Of a stretch of DNA of 12,619 bases, positions 6,284 to 12,619 are shown in pieces. The notes under the pieces are model-generated. The model was not told the origin of the DNA. It saw nothing but the letters and a program-made list of their open reading frames with translations, and did no database searches. Both the position numbers and the translations under genes were made by a program. The stretch lies in assembly GCA_016919605.1 (NCBI GenBank), contig JACXTQ010000044.1:1-12619 (forward strand), in the 5' to 3' direction. The stretch is from Methylovulum sp. Its GTDB lineage: Bacteria > Pseudomonadota > Gammaproteobacteria > Methylococcales > Methylomonadaceae. Positions within the stretch are counted from its first letter, which is position 1. Each line of letters starts with the position of its first letter.

Positions 6284-7099
6284 TTATTCGCAATTCGGGT
6301 TGGAAATTAAGGTTAAATTTATTATAAATACATAGATAATTATTTTAATTTTAATTTTTGCTTTATTTAAATTTTCGTGATTATATGGATTGTTAATTAC
6401 TTGTCCGTGAACAATGTTATGCCTTTCTTTTAAAAAGTTATCAATGAATTCTTCCCAAAGAGTTTTTTGTTTTTGTTGACTAAAAATATTTTCATCAGGT
6501 GTGTAAATGCTTTTTCTAACGGAATATGGATACCTGATAACATTTTCTCTGATATGATTTCTTAGTAAATTTTCCAATTGTTCTATTTCAGTTCTTGAAT
6601 CTTCAAAAACAACATCTAAATCTGAATTTTTCAAACTCCAGAAAAAATTTTTTAATCCAAATCTGAGAAATATCGTGTCAATTATCGCTGGCGCAAGATT
6701 TTTACCTTCAACAAATATAAATGGCTCAGCATTTAAGTTTGCCCTTGACGCTCCAAAAGCAGTTAATAATTTTTCTCGTAAATTATTTTTTCCCTTACTT
6801 GAAAATTCATTGTTTTTTTCTTTAACTAAAAAATAATCACAGTAAGTTGCGAATATTTTAGAAGGAACTTTGTCAAAAGTATTGTTGTAATTAATGTCAT
6901 CAATCACATCCCTACAAATTTCTTTGATTACTCCTTCAAAATGAGCAACAAGGATTATATGAGCTGAGCGACAAAAAGTAGAATACGATTTATCATCATT
7001 TTGATTAGCTTCTGCAAATCTTAGGAGAAGATCAACTTCCTGAAATCTTTCTTCAATAGATTCCAATCGTGAAAAAACAAATGTCTCTGTCTCTGTCAT
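6284..7099 (-). CDS. HEPN-domain protein (MAE_28990/MAE_18760-like), putative RNase toxin/effector
   Basis: A 271-residue, Lys/Asn/Ile-rich soluble protein. Near the C-terminus it carries RHNIVH (R226-H231), the R-[NDH]-x3-H form of the HEPN ribonuclease motif, after a helical stretch. The N-terminal region has a FCRSAHIILVAHFEGVIKEI helix (42-61), which I recognise from the MAE_28990/MAE_18760-like HEPN families. Catalysis is therefore likely metal-independent RNA cleavage, but the target is unknown. Its ATG overlaps the stop of the DUF262 gene (ATGA), indicating translational coupling in one transcript. Base composition is far more AT-rich than the flanking ureide genes, which suggests recent acquisition. 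A defence effector or a toxin restrained by its partner are the two main readings. The 202 bp between this gene and the GntR gene hold nothing recognisable. Confidence 0.72.
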   Translation of the reverse strand: MTETETFVFSRLESIEERFQEVDLLLRFAEANQNDDKSYSTFCRSAHIILVAHFEGVIKEICRDVIDDINYNNTFDKVPSKIFATYCDYFLVKEKNNEFSSKGKNNLREKLLTAFGASRANLNAEPFIFVEGKNLAPAIIDTIFLRFGLKNFFWSLKNSDLDVVFEDSRTEIEQLENLLRNHIRENVIRYPYSVRKSIYTPDENIFSQQKQKTLWEEFIDNFLKERHNIVHGQVINNPYNHENLNKAKIKIKIIIYVFIINLTLISNPNCE

Positions 7100-8199
7100 T
7101 GTAAAGCTATGGTTGCTTTTTCAATGCGCAGTTTTATTTTAGCTGTATCTAAATAACTGCCAGAAATAGATTCATAAAAGTCTTCATCTTTGAATAAATT
7201 AATAAATGAATCCTTCCTATCACGAAAGTTAGTTATGTTCTTTTTATAAATCAAATCATGACAACTGGTAGCTAAAGCATCAAAAACTGCAACATTATAT
7301 TTTGATTGGAGTCTTAATTCGCCGTTTTCATTTTTGTATTTTGCGAATCCTGTATTTCCAAAATCCCTTATAATTATTTTCATTGTGTTTTTGAATTCTT
7401 CTTCAAGCTTATTAATATTTTCCGAGTTTAATTTGTTGTTTTTTTCCATCTCGTCTGATAGAAAATCAACGAAACCTTTTTCTTTGGTCTTTTTAAAGTT
7501 CAAATAATTATTATTTATCATTGAAAAAAATCGTAAAACTATTTCAACATCTTCCATTTTCTTGACTTTTTTTTCATTATCACCGCTTATTTGTAAAAGC
7601 TCTCTAAAGTTCTCATCTTTTGATAGTTTTTTACATAAATTATTGAAAGATCCACTATAAACGGCATTTCTTAGCTCTTGAGCTTCTAGTTTTACAGAAC
7701 CAGAGTTTAGTCTTTCAAAAATATCAATTTTAACTTGTGCATCAATAGTTGAATCAATTCTTAAACATTTAATTGTTCTTTCCTCTAGCCTACGGATCAA
7801 AAAAGGTGGCAAATCTTTATAGCAACATCCATTCAGAGCATTTAGTGTTTTTAATCCTTCTAAAGGAAACTCATTACTAAAAAATTGACGTACAGCAGTG
7901 AGTCTTTGCTGGCCATCGATTACAGAATATCTTGATTCTTCACTATCTGTATCAACATCTACATCCTGTGATAGATATATTATTGGGATAGGAATATTAA
8001 GTATTAAACTTTCTATTAGACGAGAAGATGTTTCTGCATTCCACCTGTGCCGTCTTTGATATTCAGGATCAAGCTTAATCACTCCTTTATTAATTTTTTT
8101 TACAAGCGTTTCTAAATCATACTCAATGCTTTGAGTTTTTACAGTTCGCTCTTTCGCTATGTCTTGCAAAGAGGTTAAGTTTTTTTTCAAGGTGGTCAT
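7096..8199 (-). CDS. DUF262 (ParB/GmrS N-terminal fold) protein
   Basis: A 367-residue protein. DUF262 hallmarks in order: LDPEYQRRHRWN (43-54), a substrate-pocket-like IPIPIIYL (69-76), the YSVIDGQQRLTAVRQFF core with DGQQR at 95-99, and FERLNSGSVKLEAQELRNA (161-179). DUF262 is the nucleotide-binding/hydrolysing ParB-like domain found in GmrSD-type type IV restriction enzymes and other phage-defence proteins. Here there is no C-terminal HNH (DUF1524) domain; the C-terminal ~180 residues are lysine-rich and helical. The nuclease function could instead be supplied by the overlapping HEPN gene. It is the first gene of an AT-rich two-gene operon inserted between the gntR gene and the cupin gene. 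The ATG at 8199 has no clear Shine-Dalgarno. Confidence 0.85.
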   Translation of the reverse strand: MTTLKKNLTSLQDIAKERTVKTQSIEYDLETLVKKINKGVIKLDPEYQRRHRWNAETSSRLIESLILNIPIPIIYLSQDVDVDTDSEESRYSVIDGQQRLTAVRQFFSNEFPLEGLKTLNALNGCCYKDLPPFLIRRLEERTIKCLRIDSTIDAQVKIDIFERLNSGSVKLEAQELRNAVYSGSFNNLCKKLSKDENFRELLQISGDNEKKVKKMEDVEIVLRFFSMINNNYLNFKKTKEKGFVDFLSDEMEKNNKLNSENINKLEEEFKNTMKIIIRDFGNTGFAKYKNENGELRLQSKYNVAVFDALATSCHDLIYKKNITNFRDRKDSFINLFKDEDFYESISGSYLDTAKIKLRIEKATIALQ

Positions 8200-8230
8200 T
8201 GTATGTTTACTTTATATGGCACTTAAAATC

Positions 8231-8258
8231 ATTATAAGTATAATTGTTGGATTGTAAA
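8231..8258 (-). promoter_or_regulatory. Sigma-70 promoter for the DUF262-HEPN pair
   Basis: On the minus strand TTTACA (8258-8253), 16 bp, then a perfect TATAAT (8236-8231). Transcription would begin near 8224, leaving a short leader of about 25 nt to the DUF262 ATG. It lies inside the AT-rich segment, so chance matches are more likely than in the flanks, but position and quality are good. It suggests the cassette is expressed independently of the nitrogen genes. Confidence 0.5.
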
Positions 8259-8369
8259 ACCGTTAAAAATAGAATACAAGCCATAGATTCTGAAGATAGT
8301 GCGGTAGAGAGCGCGAAGCTGTGTAGTTTGAGTTTGATAGATTTCCTAACGTCAATCCATCCTACATAC

Positions 8370-8729
8370 CTAATCACCCACAAACTGCACAGGTTTATGC
8401 CAATGCACCAATACCAGACAGCCGTCTTGGCTACTGACGCTATGTTGTGAGCCTTCGGGATTGTAGATGTAGCTGCCCATCGGATAGATTCCCCGTTCGT
8501 CTTGTTGCGAACCGGATAGCACATAGATATGCTCGTCACCGGTATGCCGATGCAGGGGAACGGAGGCGCCGGGTTGGTAGCGGATGAGGCCGACGCTGTA
8601 GCCGCTTTTGGTGTCTTCGAATAAGGTACGCAAAACCACGCCTTCGCGCAGTTGCCGCCAGTCTGTACTATCGCCGTCTATCATTTCTGGGGATAAAAAG
8701 AAGGGCAGGGGGATTTTCGGATCGGTCAT
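8370..8729 (-). CDS. Small single-domain cupin protein
   Basis: A 119-residue protein with one cupin barrel (ChrR/cupin_7-like). Metal-binding residues of motif 1 are H60, H62 and E66 in LHRHTGDEHIYVLSG, and motif 2 supplies H96 in NPEGSQHSV. The start is supported by AAGG five nucleotides before the ATG. It lies 80 bp downstream of atzF in the same direction, so it is probably the last gene of the biuH-atzF unit. Its role is unknown: it could be a metal-dependent enzyme on a ureide-derived compound, a sensor, or a scavenging protein. A longer frame on the same strand (8207-8539) overlaps it and is a shadow. Confidence 0.82.
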   Translation of the reverse strand: MTDPKIPLPFFLSPEMIDGDSTDWRQLREGVVLRTLFEDTKSGYSVGLIRYQPGASVPLHRHTGDEHIYVLSGSQQDERGIYPMGSYIYNPEGSQHSVSSQDGCLVLVHWHKPVQFVGD

Positions 8730-8782
8730 GATGGCCTTGTCGGTAATAAGGTGATGGCTTTTTGCGGTTTTTAAAATTATAA

Positions 8783-8808
8783 GCCTTAATTGGCCAAATG
8801 CTTAAGGC
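8783..8808 (-). terminator. Weak hairpin between atzF and the cupin gene
   Basis: On the minus strand GCCTTAA, a 12-nt loop, then TTAAGGC, followed by TTATAATTTT, placed directly after the atzF stop. It could be a partial terminator or a processing hairpin that lowers cupin expression. The stem is short and AT-rich. Confidence 0.25.
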
Positions 8809-8809
8809 C

Positions 8810-10630
8810 TTATGGCTTATTGTGCAAATAATTGCGCCAACCTCCAAACTCCGTAATATCAACCGATTTATCCAGCGGATACGGTTCGCATAAAAAACCG
8901 TATTCCCAACTGCCATCCTCCATTTCCACCGAGCCGATACACAGCGGGCTTTTGATGTTGCTGATAAAGCTTGCCCAGTTTTCTTTGGGCAATTCCCATA
9001 GTTCCACTTCTATGCTTTGGCCTTGACTGTCGTCGCGGACTAAGCCTGGACGCTCCGGCGGGGCAATCGCTAGGGCGTAAAACCGATAATGGGCGGCGGT
9101 GCGGGTGGTTGCGCAAAAGCGGGCGCCTAAATCCAGCAATTGCGGGTTTAGTGGTAAACCGTGCAGGTGCGCACCGCAGACGGCTATGCGCTGGTAGCAT
9201 GAGTGGTCTGAGGGCAGGGTTTCTGGTAGGTCGCTGAGCGTGGTCAGGCGTTTGGCAATAGCCAGCAAACGGCTATCGGATAAGGCGGTCGAGAACACTG
9301 TAATGCCAAACGGCAGCCCGTTGGCGTAAAAACCGGCGGGTAGCGCAACAGCGGCCAAGTCCAGCAAATTCATGTAGTTGGTGTAGTAGCCAAGATTGCT
9401 GTTTAGGCGGATCGGGTCGGCCAGCACGTCTTCGATACGGTAAAGGCGCGGAGCGGTCGGTACGACGATGCAGGATAAGCCTTGTAATAGCGTTGTGGTT
9501 TGGCGTTTGAGCTGTTGCAAGCGGTGCAGGGCATCAAAGGCGGCGATAGCGTTTTTCTCTTTCGCCGTCGATAAGATTTCTAGGATGACCGGATGCAGTT
9601 GCTCAGGATGCGTTTCAATAAACGGGCGGATACCCGCATAACGCTCGGCAATCCATGGGCCTTCATAGAGCAATGCCGCCGCTTCCAGAAACGGTTGGAA
9701 ATCGATTTCCACGACCTCGCCTTGCGTTTGTAGCTTGGCGATGGTTTGGGCAAATAAGGCTAGCCCTTCTGCGTCACCAAAAAAGTTGAGCTGTTCCGGT
9801 TTGGGTACACCAAAGCGCAGTTTGGCCGTGGTGCCGAAATTGGCGGCTAACAACTGGCGATCACTACGGGCATAGCTGTCGTTAGCGTCATAAGCTTTGA
9901 CGATGTCGAGCAGGTACTGCGCCTCGGCGATAGTCTGGCTGAAAATTGACACGCAATCCAAACTTTTGCAAGCGGGAACAACACCGCTGCAACTGAGCAA
10001 GCCGCGTGTGGGTTTTAAGCCGACAATATTATTGAACGCCGCCGGAACGCGCCCGGAACCGGCGGTGTCTGTTCCCAAAGCAAAGCTGACGATGGTTAAC
10101 GCCACCGCCACCGCCGAGCCGGAGCTGGAACCGCCGGAAATGTAGTCAGGATTGAGCGCGTTTTTACAAACGCCATAAGGTTCGGGCGAGCGGGTTCCGG
10201 TCAATCCGGTGGCAAATTGATCCATATTGGTTTTGCCGATGAGCACAGCCCCTGCGTCAAGCAGCTGCTGCACCACAAACGCCGATTTTTCCGGCAGGTA
10301 GCTAAAACCAGGACACGCGGCGGTAGTTGGCAGTCCGGCGCAATCAATATTGTCTTTGACGGCAAAGGGGATGCCGTATAACGGCAAATCATGGGGGTCT
10401 AAGCCTTCCAGCTTTTTCGCCTGCGCCAACAAGGTGCTTTCAGCATACACGTTAATCCAGATATTGTAGTCTTTAAAGTCCTTAATTCGGGCTAACGTTT
10501 GCCGGATGACCGCCGATACCGTGGCCGTGCCGTCCAGATAAGCTTGTCTTAAGGAAAATAAATCGAGGGGTAAACAATCAATAGACGTGTTCAAGATGAT
10601 TTTCTCTCCGGTTAGGCTAGGTTGAGCCAT
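8810..10630 (-). CDS. atzF: Allophanate hydrolase
   Basis: It splits allophanate into ammonia and CO2, the last step of biuret breakdown. The 606 residues match the usual length of AtzF (about 605). The amidase-signature domain (about residues 20-440) shows the Ser-Ser-Lys triad: K92 in GIPFAVKDN, the serine cluster GGSSSGS (166-172) and nucleophile S192 in TDTAGSGR. The C-terminal ~150 residues form the AtzF-specific domain (CGAHLHGLPLNPQL ... FYALAI ... EVELWELP ... EYGFLCEPY ... DITEFGGWRNYL). No biotin-carboxylase half is present, so it is the stand-alone form rather than urea amidolyase. It starts 7 bp after the biuH stop, clearly one operon. The start is uncertain: the ATG at 10630 has no clear Shine-Dalgarno, whereas a TTG at 10594 follows GGAGAG at good spacing and would remove 12 residues. 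The frame also stays open upstream into biuH. Confidence 0.93.
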   Translation of the reverse strand: MAQPSLTGEKIILNTSIDCLPLDLFSLRQAYLDGTATVSAVIRQTLARIKDFKDYNIWINVYAESTLLAQAKKLEGLDPHDLPLYGIPFAVKDNIDCAGLPTTAACPGFSYLPEKSAFVVQQLLDAGAVLIGKTNMDQFATGLTGTRSPEPYGVCKNALNPDYISGGSSSGSAVAVALTIVSFALGTDTAGSGRVPAAFNNIVGLKPTRGLLSCSGVVPACKSLDCVSIFSQTIAEAQYLLDIVKAYDANDSYARSDRQLLAANFGTTAKLRFGVPKPEQLNFFGDAEGLALFAQTIAKLQTQGEVVEIDFQPFLEAAALLYEGPWIAERYAGIRPFIETHPEQLHPVILEILSTAKEKNAIAAFDALHRLQQLKRQTTTLLQGLSCIVVPTAPRLYRIEDVLADPIRLNSNLGYYTNYMNLLDLAAVALPAGFYANGLPFGITVFSTALSDSRLLAIAKRLTTLSDLPETLPSDHSCYQRIAVCGAHLHGLPLNPQLLDLGARFCATTRTAAHYRFYALAIAPPERPGLVRDDSQGQSIEVELWELPKENWASFISNIKSPLCIGSVEMEDGSWEYGFLCEPYPLDKSVDITEFGGWRNYLHNKP

Positions 10631-10637
10631 AATGGCG

Positions 10638-11318
10638 TTACGACACTGCGGCGATAAAACTCGCCGAATCCGCCACCGCCCCAAACACCCCGCCTTGCAT
10701 TTTTATCATATTCAGCGCCGCCTGATGGTTGCCAGGGTCGGTCGCCGCGCAACAATCGGCCAGCAATAGGCATTCATAGCCACGGTCATTGGCATCGCGC
10801 ATTGTGGTATGTACACAGACATCGGTGGTGATGCCCGTTAAGATAATGTTGTCTATGCCGCGATTACGCAATAACAAATCCAAGTCGGTGGCATAAAACG
10901 AGCCTTTGCCCGGCTTGTCGATAATCGGCTCACCCGGTAAAGGGGCCAATTCAGGGATTATTTCCCAACCTGGTTCGCCACGCACCAAAATCCGCCCGCA
11001 AGGGCCGGCATCGCCAATACCCGCGCCAATTTGCCGACTACGCCATTGCTTGTTCTTTGGTAAATCCGCCAAATCCGGCCTATGGCCTTCACGGGTGTGG
11101 ATAACGTGAAAACCCAGTTTGCGGCAGGTTTCCAGCACGCGGCCTATTGGCTCGATAGGGGCGCGTGTCAGCGTGATGTCATAGCCCATTTTATCGACAT
11201 AACCACCTTCACCGCAGAAATCAAACTGCATGTCGATGATAATCAGACACGTGTTGTCAGGCCGTAAATCGCCGTTGTAGGGGTAAGCGTAAGGGGTGCT
11301 AGTGACGTATCGGTTCAT
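10638..11318 (-). CDS. biuH: Biuret amidohydrolase
   Basis: It hydrolyses biuret to allophanate and ammonia. The 226-residue isochorismatase-fold protein closely resembles the characterised Rhizobium leguminosarum BiuH as I recall it: N-terminal YPYNGDLRPDNT, nucleophile C168 in TGITTDVCVHTTMR, D29 in LIIIDMQFDF, K135/K138 in DKPGKGSF, HTREGHRPDLADLP (74-87) and Q208 in KMQGGVFG. It is the first gene of the biuH-atzF(-cupin) unit, so product and next enzyme are coupled. The ATG at 11318 matches the family N-terminus; the upstream GAGAT is a weak ribosome-binding site. A sigma-54-type promoter lies about 105 bp upstream. Relative to the paralogue at 4323-4994 it keeps the longer N-terminus typical of BiuH. 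Confidence 0.93.
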   Translation of the reverse strand: MNRYVTSTPYAYPYNGDLRPDNTCLIIIDMQFDFCGEGGYVDKMGYDITLTRAPIEPIGRVLETCRKLGFHVIHTREGHRPDLADLPKNKQWRSRQIGAGIGDAGPCGRILVRGEPGWEIIPELAPLPGEPIIDKPGKGSFYATDLDLLLRNRGIDNIILTGITTDVCVHTTMRDANDRGYECLLLADCCAATDPGNHQAALNMIKMQGGVFGAVADSASFIAAVS

Positions 11319-11403
11319 AGTGTGATCTCATGTGGAAAAAAACGCGCCAGACAAGTGCGGTTGTAGGCTGTGACCGTTGATGGTTTGGCATAACTTACAT
11401 CGT

Positions 11404-11415
11404 TGCATACAACAA
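11404..11415 (-). promoter_or_regulatory. TTGTTGTATGCA motif at the predicted biuH start site
   Basis: The 12-mer differs in one base from the one at 5041-5052 and occupies the same position relative to a sigma-54 promoter (around the transcription start). Occurrence at both hydrolase promoters suggests a shared regulator, for which the GntR/FCD protein encoded at 5347-6081 is the local candidate. Confidence 0.4.
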
Positions 11416-11420
11416 TAAAT

Positions 11421-11436
11421 GCATTATCAGTGCCAA
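11421..11436 (-). promoter_or_regulatory. Sigma-54 promoter of the biuH-atzF operon
   Basis: The minus strand reads TTGGCACTGATAATGC: a perfect TGGCAC -24 block (11435-11430), then GG-N10-GC spacing with ATGCA as the -12 block (one change from TTGCA). Transcription would start near 11409, giving a leader of about 90 nt. Dependence on RpoN implies an enhancer-binding activator, and NtrC-like sites occur upstream at 11613-11659. Confidence 0.65.
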
Positions 11437-11440
11437 GCCT

Positions 11441-11624
11441 CATTGCCATTAACTTAATGATTTATGGATTGAATATCAATAAGATAGCGGCGTAGGTCGG
11501 GTTAGCGCTAGCGTAACCTGACGTGTGCCGCTCAGATTCTGTCGGGTTACGCTAGCGCTAACCCGACCTACTGTAATTGTAGGGTATTGATAATAAACCA
11601 AAATGAATTGGCTTAATGGCAATG
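11441..11624. repeat. Nested inverted-repeat region flanking the 80-bp palindrome, possible MITE-like element
   Basis: A 12-bp perfect inverted repeat, cattgccattaa (11441-11452) and ttaatggcaatg (11613-11624), encloses a second one (tatcaata 11474-11481, tattgata 11585-11592) and then the central palindrome. The sequences between the arms are also imperfectly complementary. This may be one 184-bp non-autonomous element or a chance layering around the central repeat. No target duplication is obvious. The right arm overlaps one NtrC-like half-site. Confidence 0.35.
11492..11571. repeat. 80-bp extragenic palindrome (REP-like)
   Basis: Arms 11492-11518 and 11545-11571 are perfectly complementary over 27 bp (GTAGGTCGGGTTAGCGCTAG...). 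The stem extends to 31 bp with one G-T pair (11492-11522 / 11541-11571) around an 18-nt loop. Each arm contains the self-palindrome CGCTAGCG. This GTAGGTCGGGTTAGCG/CGTAACCCGACCTAC type is one I associate with widely dispersed extragenic repeats in bacteria (memory, not a search). It lies between the biuH promoter and its upstream sites and gives rise to a false reading frame on the minus strand (11476-11799). Confidence 0.85.
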
Positions 11625-11659
11625 GTGCAAAAATTGTTTTTTTGCACTGGATTGGTTCG
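11613..11659. promoter_or_regulatory. Two NtrC-like sites upstream of the biuH promoter
   Basis: Site 1 (11613-11629) reads TGCACCATTGCCATTAA on the minus strand, one perfect half and one degenerate half. Site 2 (11643-11659) reads TGCACTGGATTGGTTCG on the plus strand and agrees in 13 of 17 positions with TGCACTATATTGGTGCA. Centres are 30 bp apart. The facing halves form GTGCAAAAA-N5-TTTTTGCAC (11625-11647), the same layout as at 5190-5213. They lie about 215 bp upstream of the -12 element. Confidence 0.4.
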
Positions 11660-11717
11660 TACAGGGATGGGTAGGCAGAGGTGAATAAGCCCTGGTTTTC
11701 ACGTTTGGCTATTGAAG

Positions 11718-11745
11718 CGGGGTAAGAAACATATTTTTTACCCCG
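11718..11745 (-). terminator. Strong hairpin after the exported-protein gene
   Basis: CGGGGTAAGAAA and TTTTTTACCCCG form a 12-bp stem with one G-T pair and a 4-nt loop, about 67 nt past the stop codon of the 11812-12606 gene. The minus strand lacks a T-run after the stem, so its role as terminator is likely but not certain. Confidence 0.45.
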
Positions 11746-11811
11746 AAACCCCGTGGTGGTCGATTTTAGATGGAAAGGTGGGCCATGTTGCCCACACATT
11801 CAGCCAGCGTT

Positions 11812-12606
11812 TTATCGGCGATCATAGCCAAATTTGATAATCACGGGCGTGCCTTGGTTATGGATGATGACTTGTTTGCGGGTTTCTGGTGGTTCTGCGG
11901 GTATGGGTGCGGCGGCAGGGGCAGGCGAGGCGACAGCTGTAGGAGCGATTGTCGCGGCTGGAGTGGGTGTCGGGGCGTTTTCCGCCTTGGGTTGCGGCTC
12001 TATGGGCACGGTTTCCACTTGTACGCTAGGCATCCAGGTTGGCTGGGTGGCGGTGGCCGCCGCTTGCGCGGCGGTGGGTGGTGGTAAGAATTTCAAGCTA
12101 TCCAGCAAGTCAAAACATACGCTGCTTATATTATCGGCTAAGGTTTCCTGCAATTTCTGGCTGCTAATCGAAGTAGGTGGTGTGGAAAAAGTCATTTCCA
12201 AGCGCTCTTCCTGTTTAGGGTTAGTGTTGGCAGTTAAACGGCATTGGATAGGGGTGACATAGGCTTTTTGGAAATCTGGGGAGCGTGGGTCGGAGTTGCC
12301 GCTAGAGAAAGAAAATCCCACGGGGGTTTGGTCGTATTTATTGTCGCCAATTTCAACGGTTAAGGTATGCGTGTAAGCTTGTCCGTTTTCGGTTTGGAGC
12401 GGAAAACGCCATTGGCTAAGATTGGCAATGACCGCAGCCCGCAACGCTTTGGCATCTGATAAGCCCAATTTAATGAGAGGCTGTTGGTTTAGTTGCAGGT
12501 CAATCGCTTTGATCGTCTGTTTATCCAGCGGTTGTGCTACGCTGATATTAATGCCTGCTATTAAGCAGATAAGCGGCAAAAGCATGATCGGTGTCGATGT
12601 TTTCAT
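11812..12606 (-). CDS. Exported protein of unknown function with Pro/Ala-rich C-terminal tail
   Basis: I do not recognise the family. The 264-residue product begins with a signal peptide (MKTSTP, hydrophobic core 7-19, likely cleavage after SVA at 24), so it should be periplasmic. Residues 25-172 form a mixed domain with two cysteines (C122, C164) that could form a disulphide, including LTVEIGDNKYDQTPVGFSFS and AYVTPIQCRLT. Residues about 174-242 are a low-complexity Pro/Ala/Thr linker, and the protein ends in a basic VIIHNQGTPVIIKFGYDRR tail. The start at 12606 is supported by AGGAA seven nucleotides before the ATG. It is separated from the ureide operon by about 490 bp with repeats and a terminator-like hairpin, so there is no evidence that it belongs to the pathway. 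A high-GC open frame on the opposite strand is its shadow. Confidence 0.75.
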   Translation of the reverse strand: MKTSTPIMLLPLICLIAGINISVAQPLDKQTIKAIDLQLNQQPLIKLGLSDAKALRAAVIANLSQWRFPLQTENGQAYTHTLTVEIGDNKYDQTPVGFSFSSGNSDPRSPDFQKAYVTPIQCRLTANTNPKQEERLEMTFSTPPTSISSQKLQETLADNISSVCFDLLDSLKFLPPPTAAQAAATATQPTWMPSVQVETVPIEPQPKAENAPTPTPAATIAPTAVASPAPAAAPIPAEPPETRKQVIIHNQGTPVIIKFGYDRR

Positions 12607-12619
12607 GTGCGGGTTCCTA

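Noticed and set aside
8207..8539. 110-codon minus-strand frame overlapping the cupin gene
   Set aside because: The cupin frame carries intact metal-binding motifs and a ribosome-binding site; this one overlaps it out of frame and has none.
11476..11799. 107-codon minus-strand frame upstream of biuH
   Set aside because: It is formed largely by translation through the palindromic repeat and regulatory sequence, has no ribosome-binding site and no recognisable domain.
11770..12262. Gly-rich plus-strand frames opposite the exported protein
   Set aside because: They are the antisense of the Pro/Ala-rich tail; the minus-strand frame has a signal peptide and ribosome-binding site.
1..12619. Guanidine- or purine-type riboswitches, tRNAs and CRISPR arrays
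   Set aside because: No convincing structure or repeat-spacer pattern was found in the intergenic regions.

Overview
The window reads like a stretch of a gammaproteobacterial chromosome of moderate GC. Codon use and the type of extragenic palindromes suggest a methanotroph-like member (Methylococcales or a relative). This placement is an impression from sequence style, not from a marker gene. Most of the DNA is devoted to using ureides as a nitrogen source.

Layout, left to right. (1) 1-1882, minus: 5' part of a gene for an NCS1-type (cytosine/purine) permease domain followed by an eight-cysteine cluster and further membrane segments; it runs off the window and is probably the input half of a permease-type sensor kinase. 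(2) 2281-3831, minus: divergent NCS2-type nucleobase/ureide permease. (3) 4001-4253: a block of nested extragenic palindromes. (4) 4323-4994, minus: isochorismatase-fold cysteine amidohydrolase, a paralogue of biuret hydrolase and a candidate triuret (or guanylurea) hydrolase. (5) 5347-6081, plus: GntR/FCD regulator, divergent from (4). (6) 6284-8199, minus: strikingly AT-rich two-gene cassette, a DUF262 (ParB/GmrS-fold, DGQQR) protein overlapping a HEPN-type putative RNase (RHNIVH), with its own near-consensus promoter; probably an acquired defence or toxin module. (7) 8370-11318, minus: biuH - atzF - cupin, i.e. biuret amidohydrolase, allophanate hydrolase and a small cupin. (8) 11812-12606, minus: exported protein of unknown function with a Pro/Ala-rich tail.

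How it fits together: uptake by the NCS2 permease, hydrolysis of a longer ureide by the first amidohydrolase, biuret to allophanate by BiuH, and allophanate to ammonia and CO2 by AtzF. If the first enzyme is a triuret hydrolase, the window would hold a nearly complete triuret-to-ammonia route. Each hydrolase gene is preceded by a sigma-54-type promoter (GG-N10-GC). Upstream of each promoter lies a pair of NtrC-like sites about 30 bp apart, centre to centre, and a shared motif TTGTTGTAT(A/G)CA sits at the predicted transcription start. This suggests nitrogen-limitation control by NtrC plus local control, perhaps by the GntR protein. An 80-bp palindrome lies between the biuH promoter and its upstream sites. 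No tRNA, rRNA, CRISPR array or transposase gene was seen.
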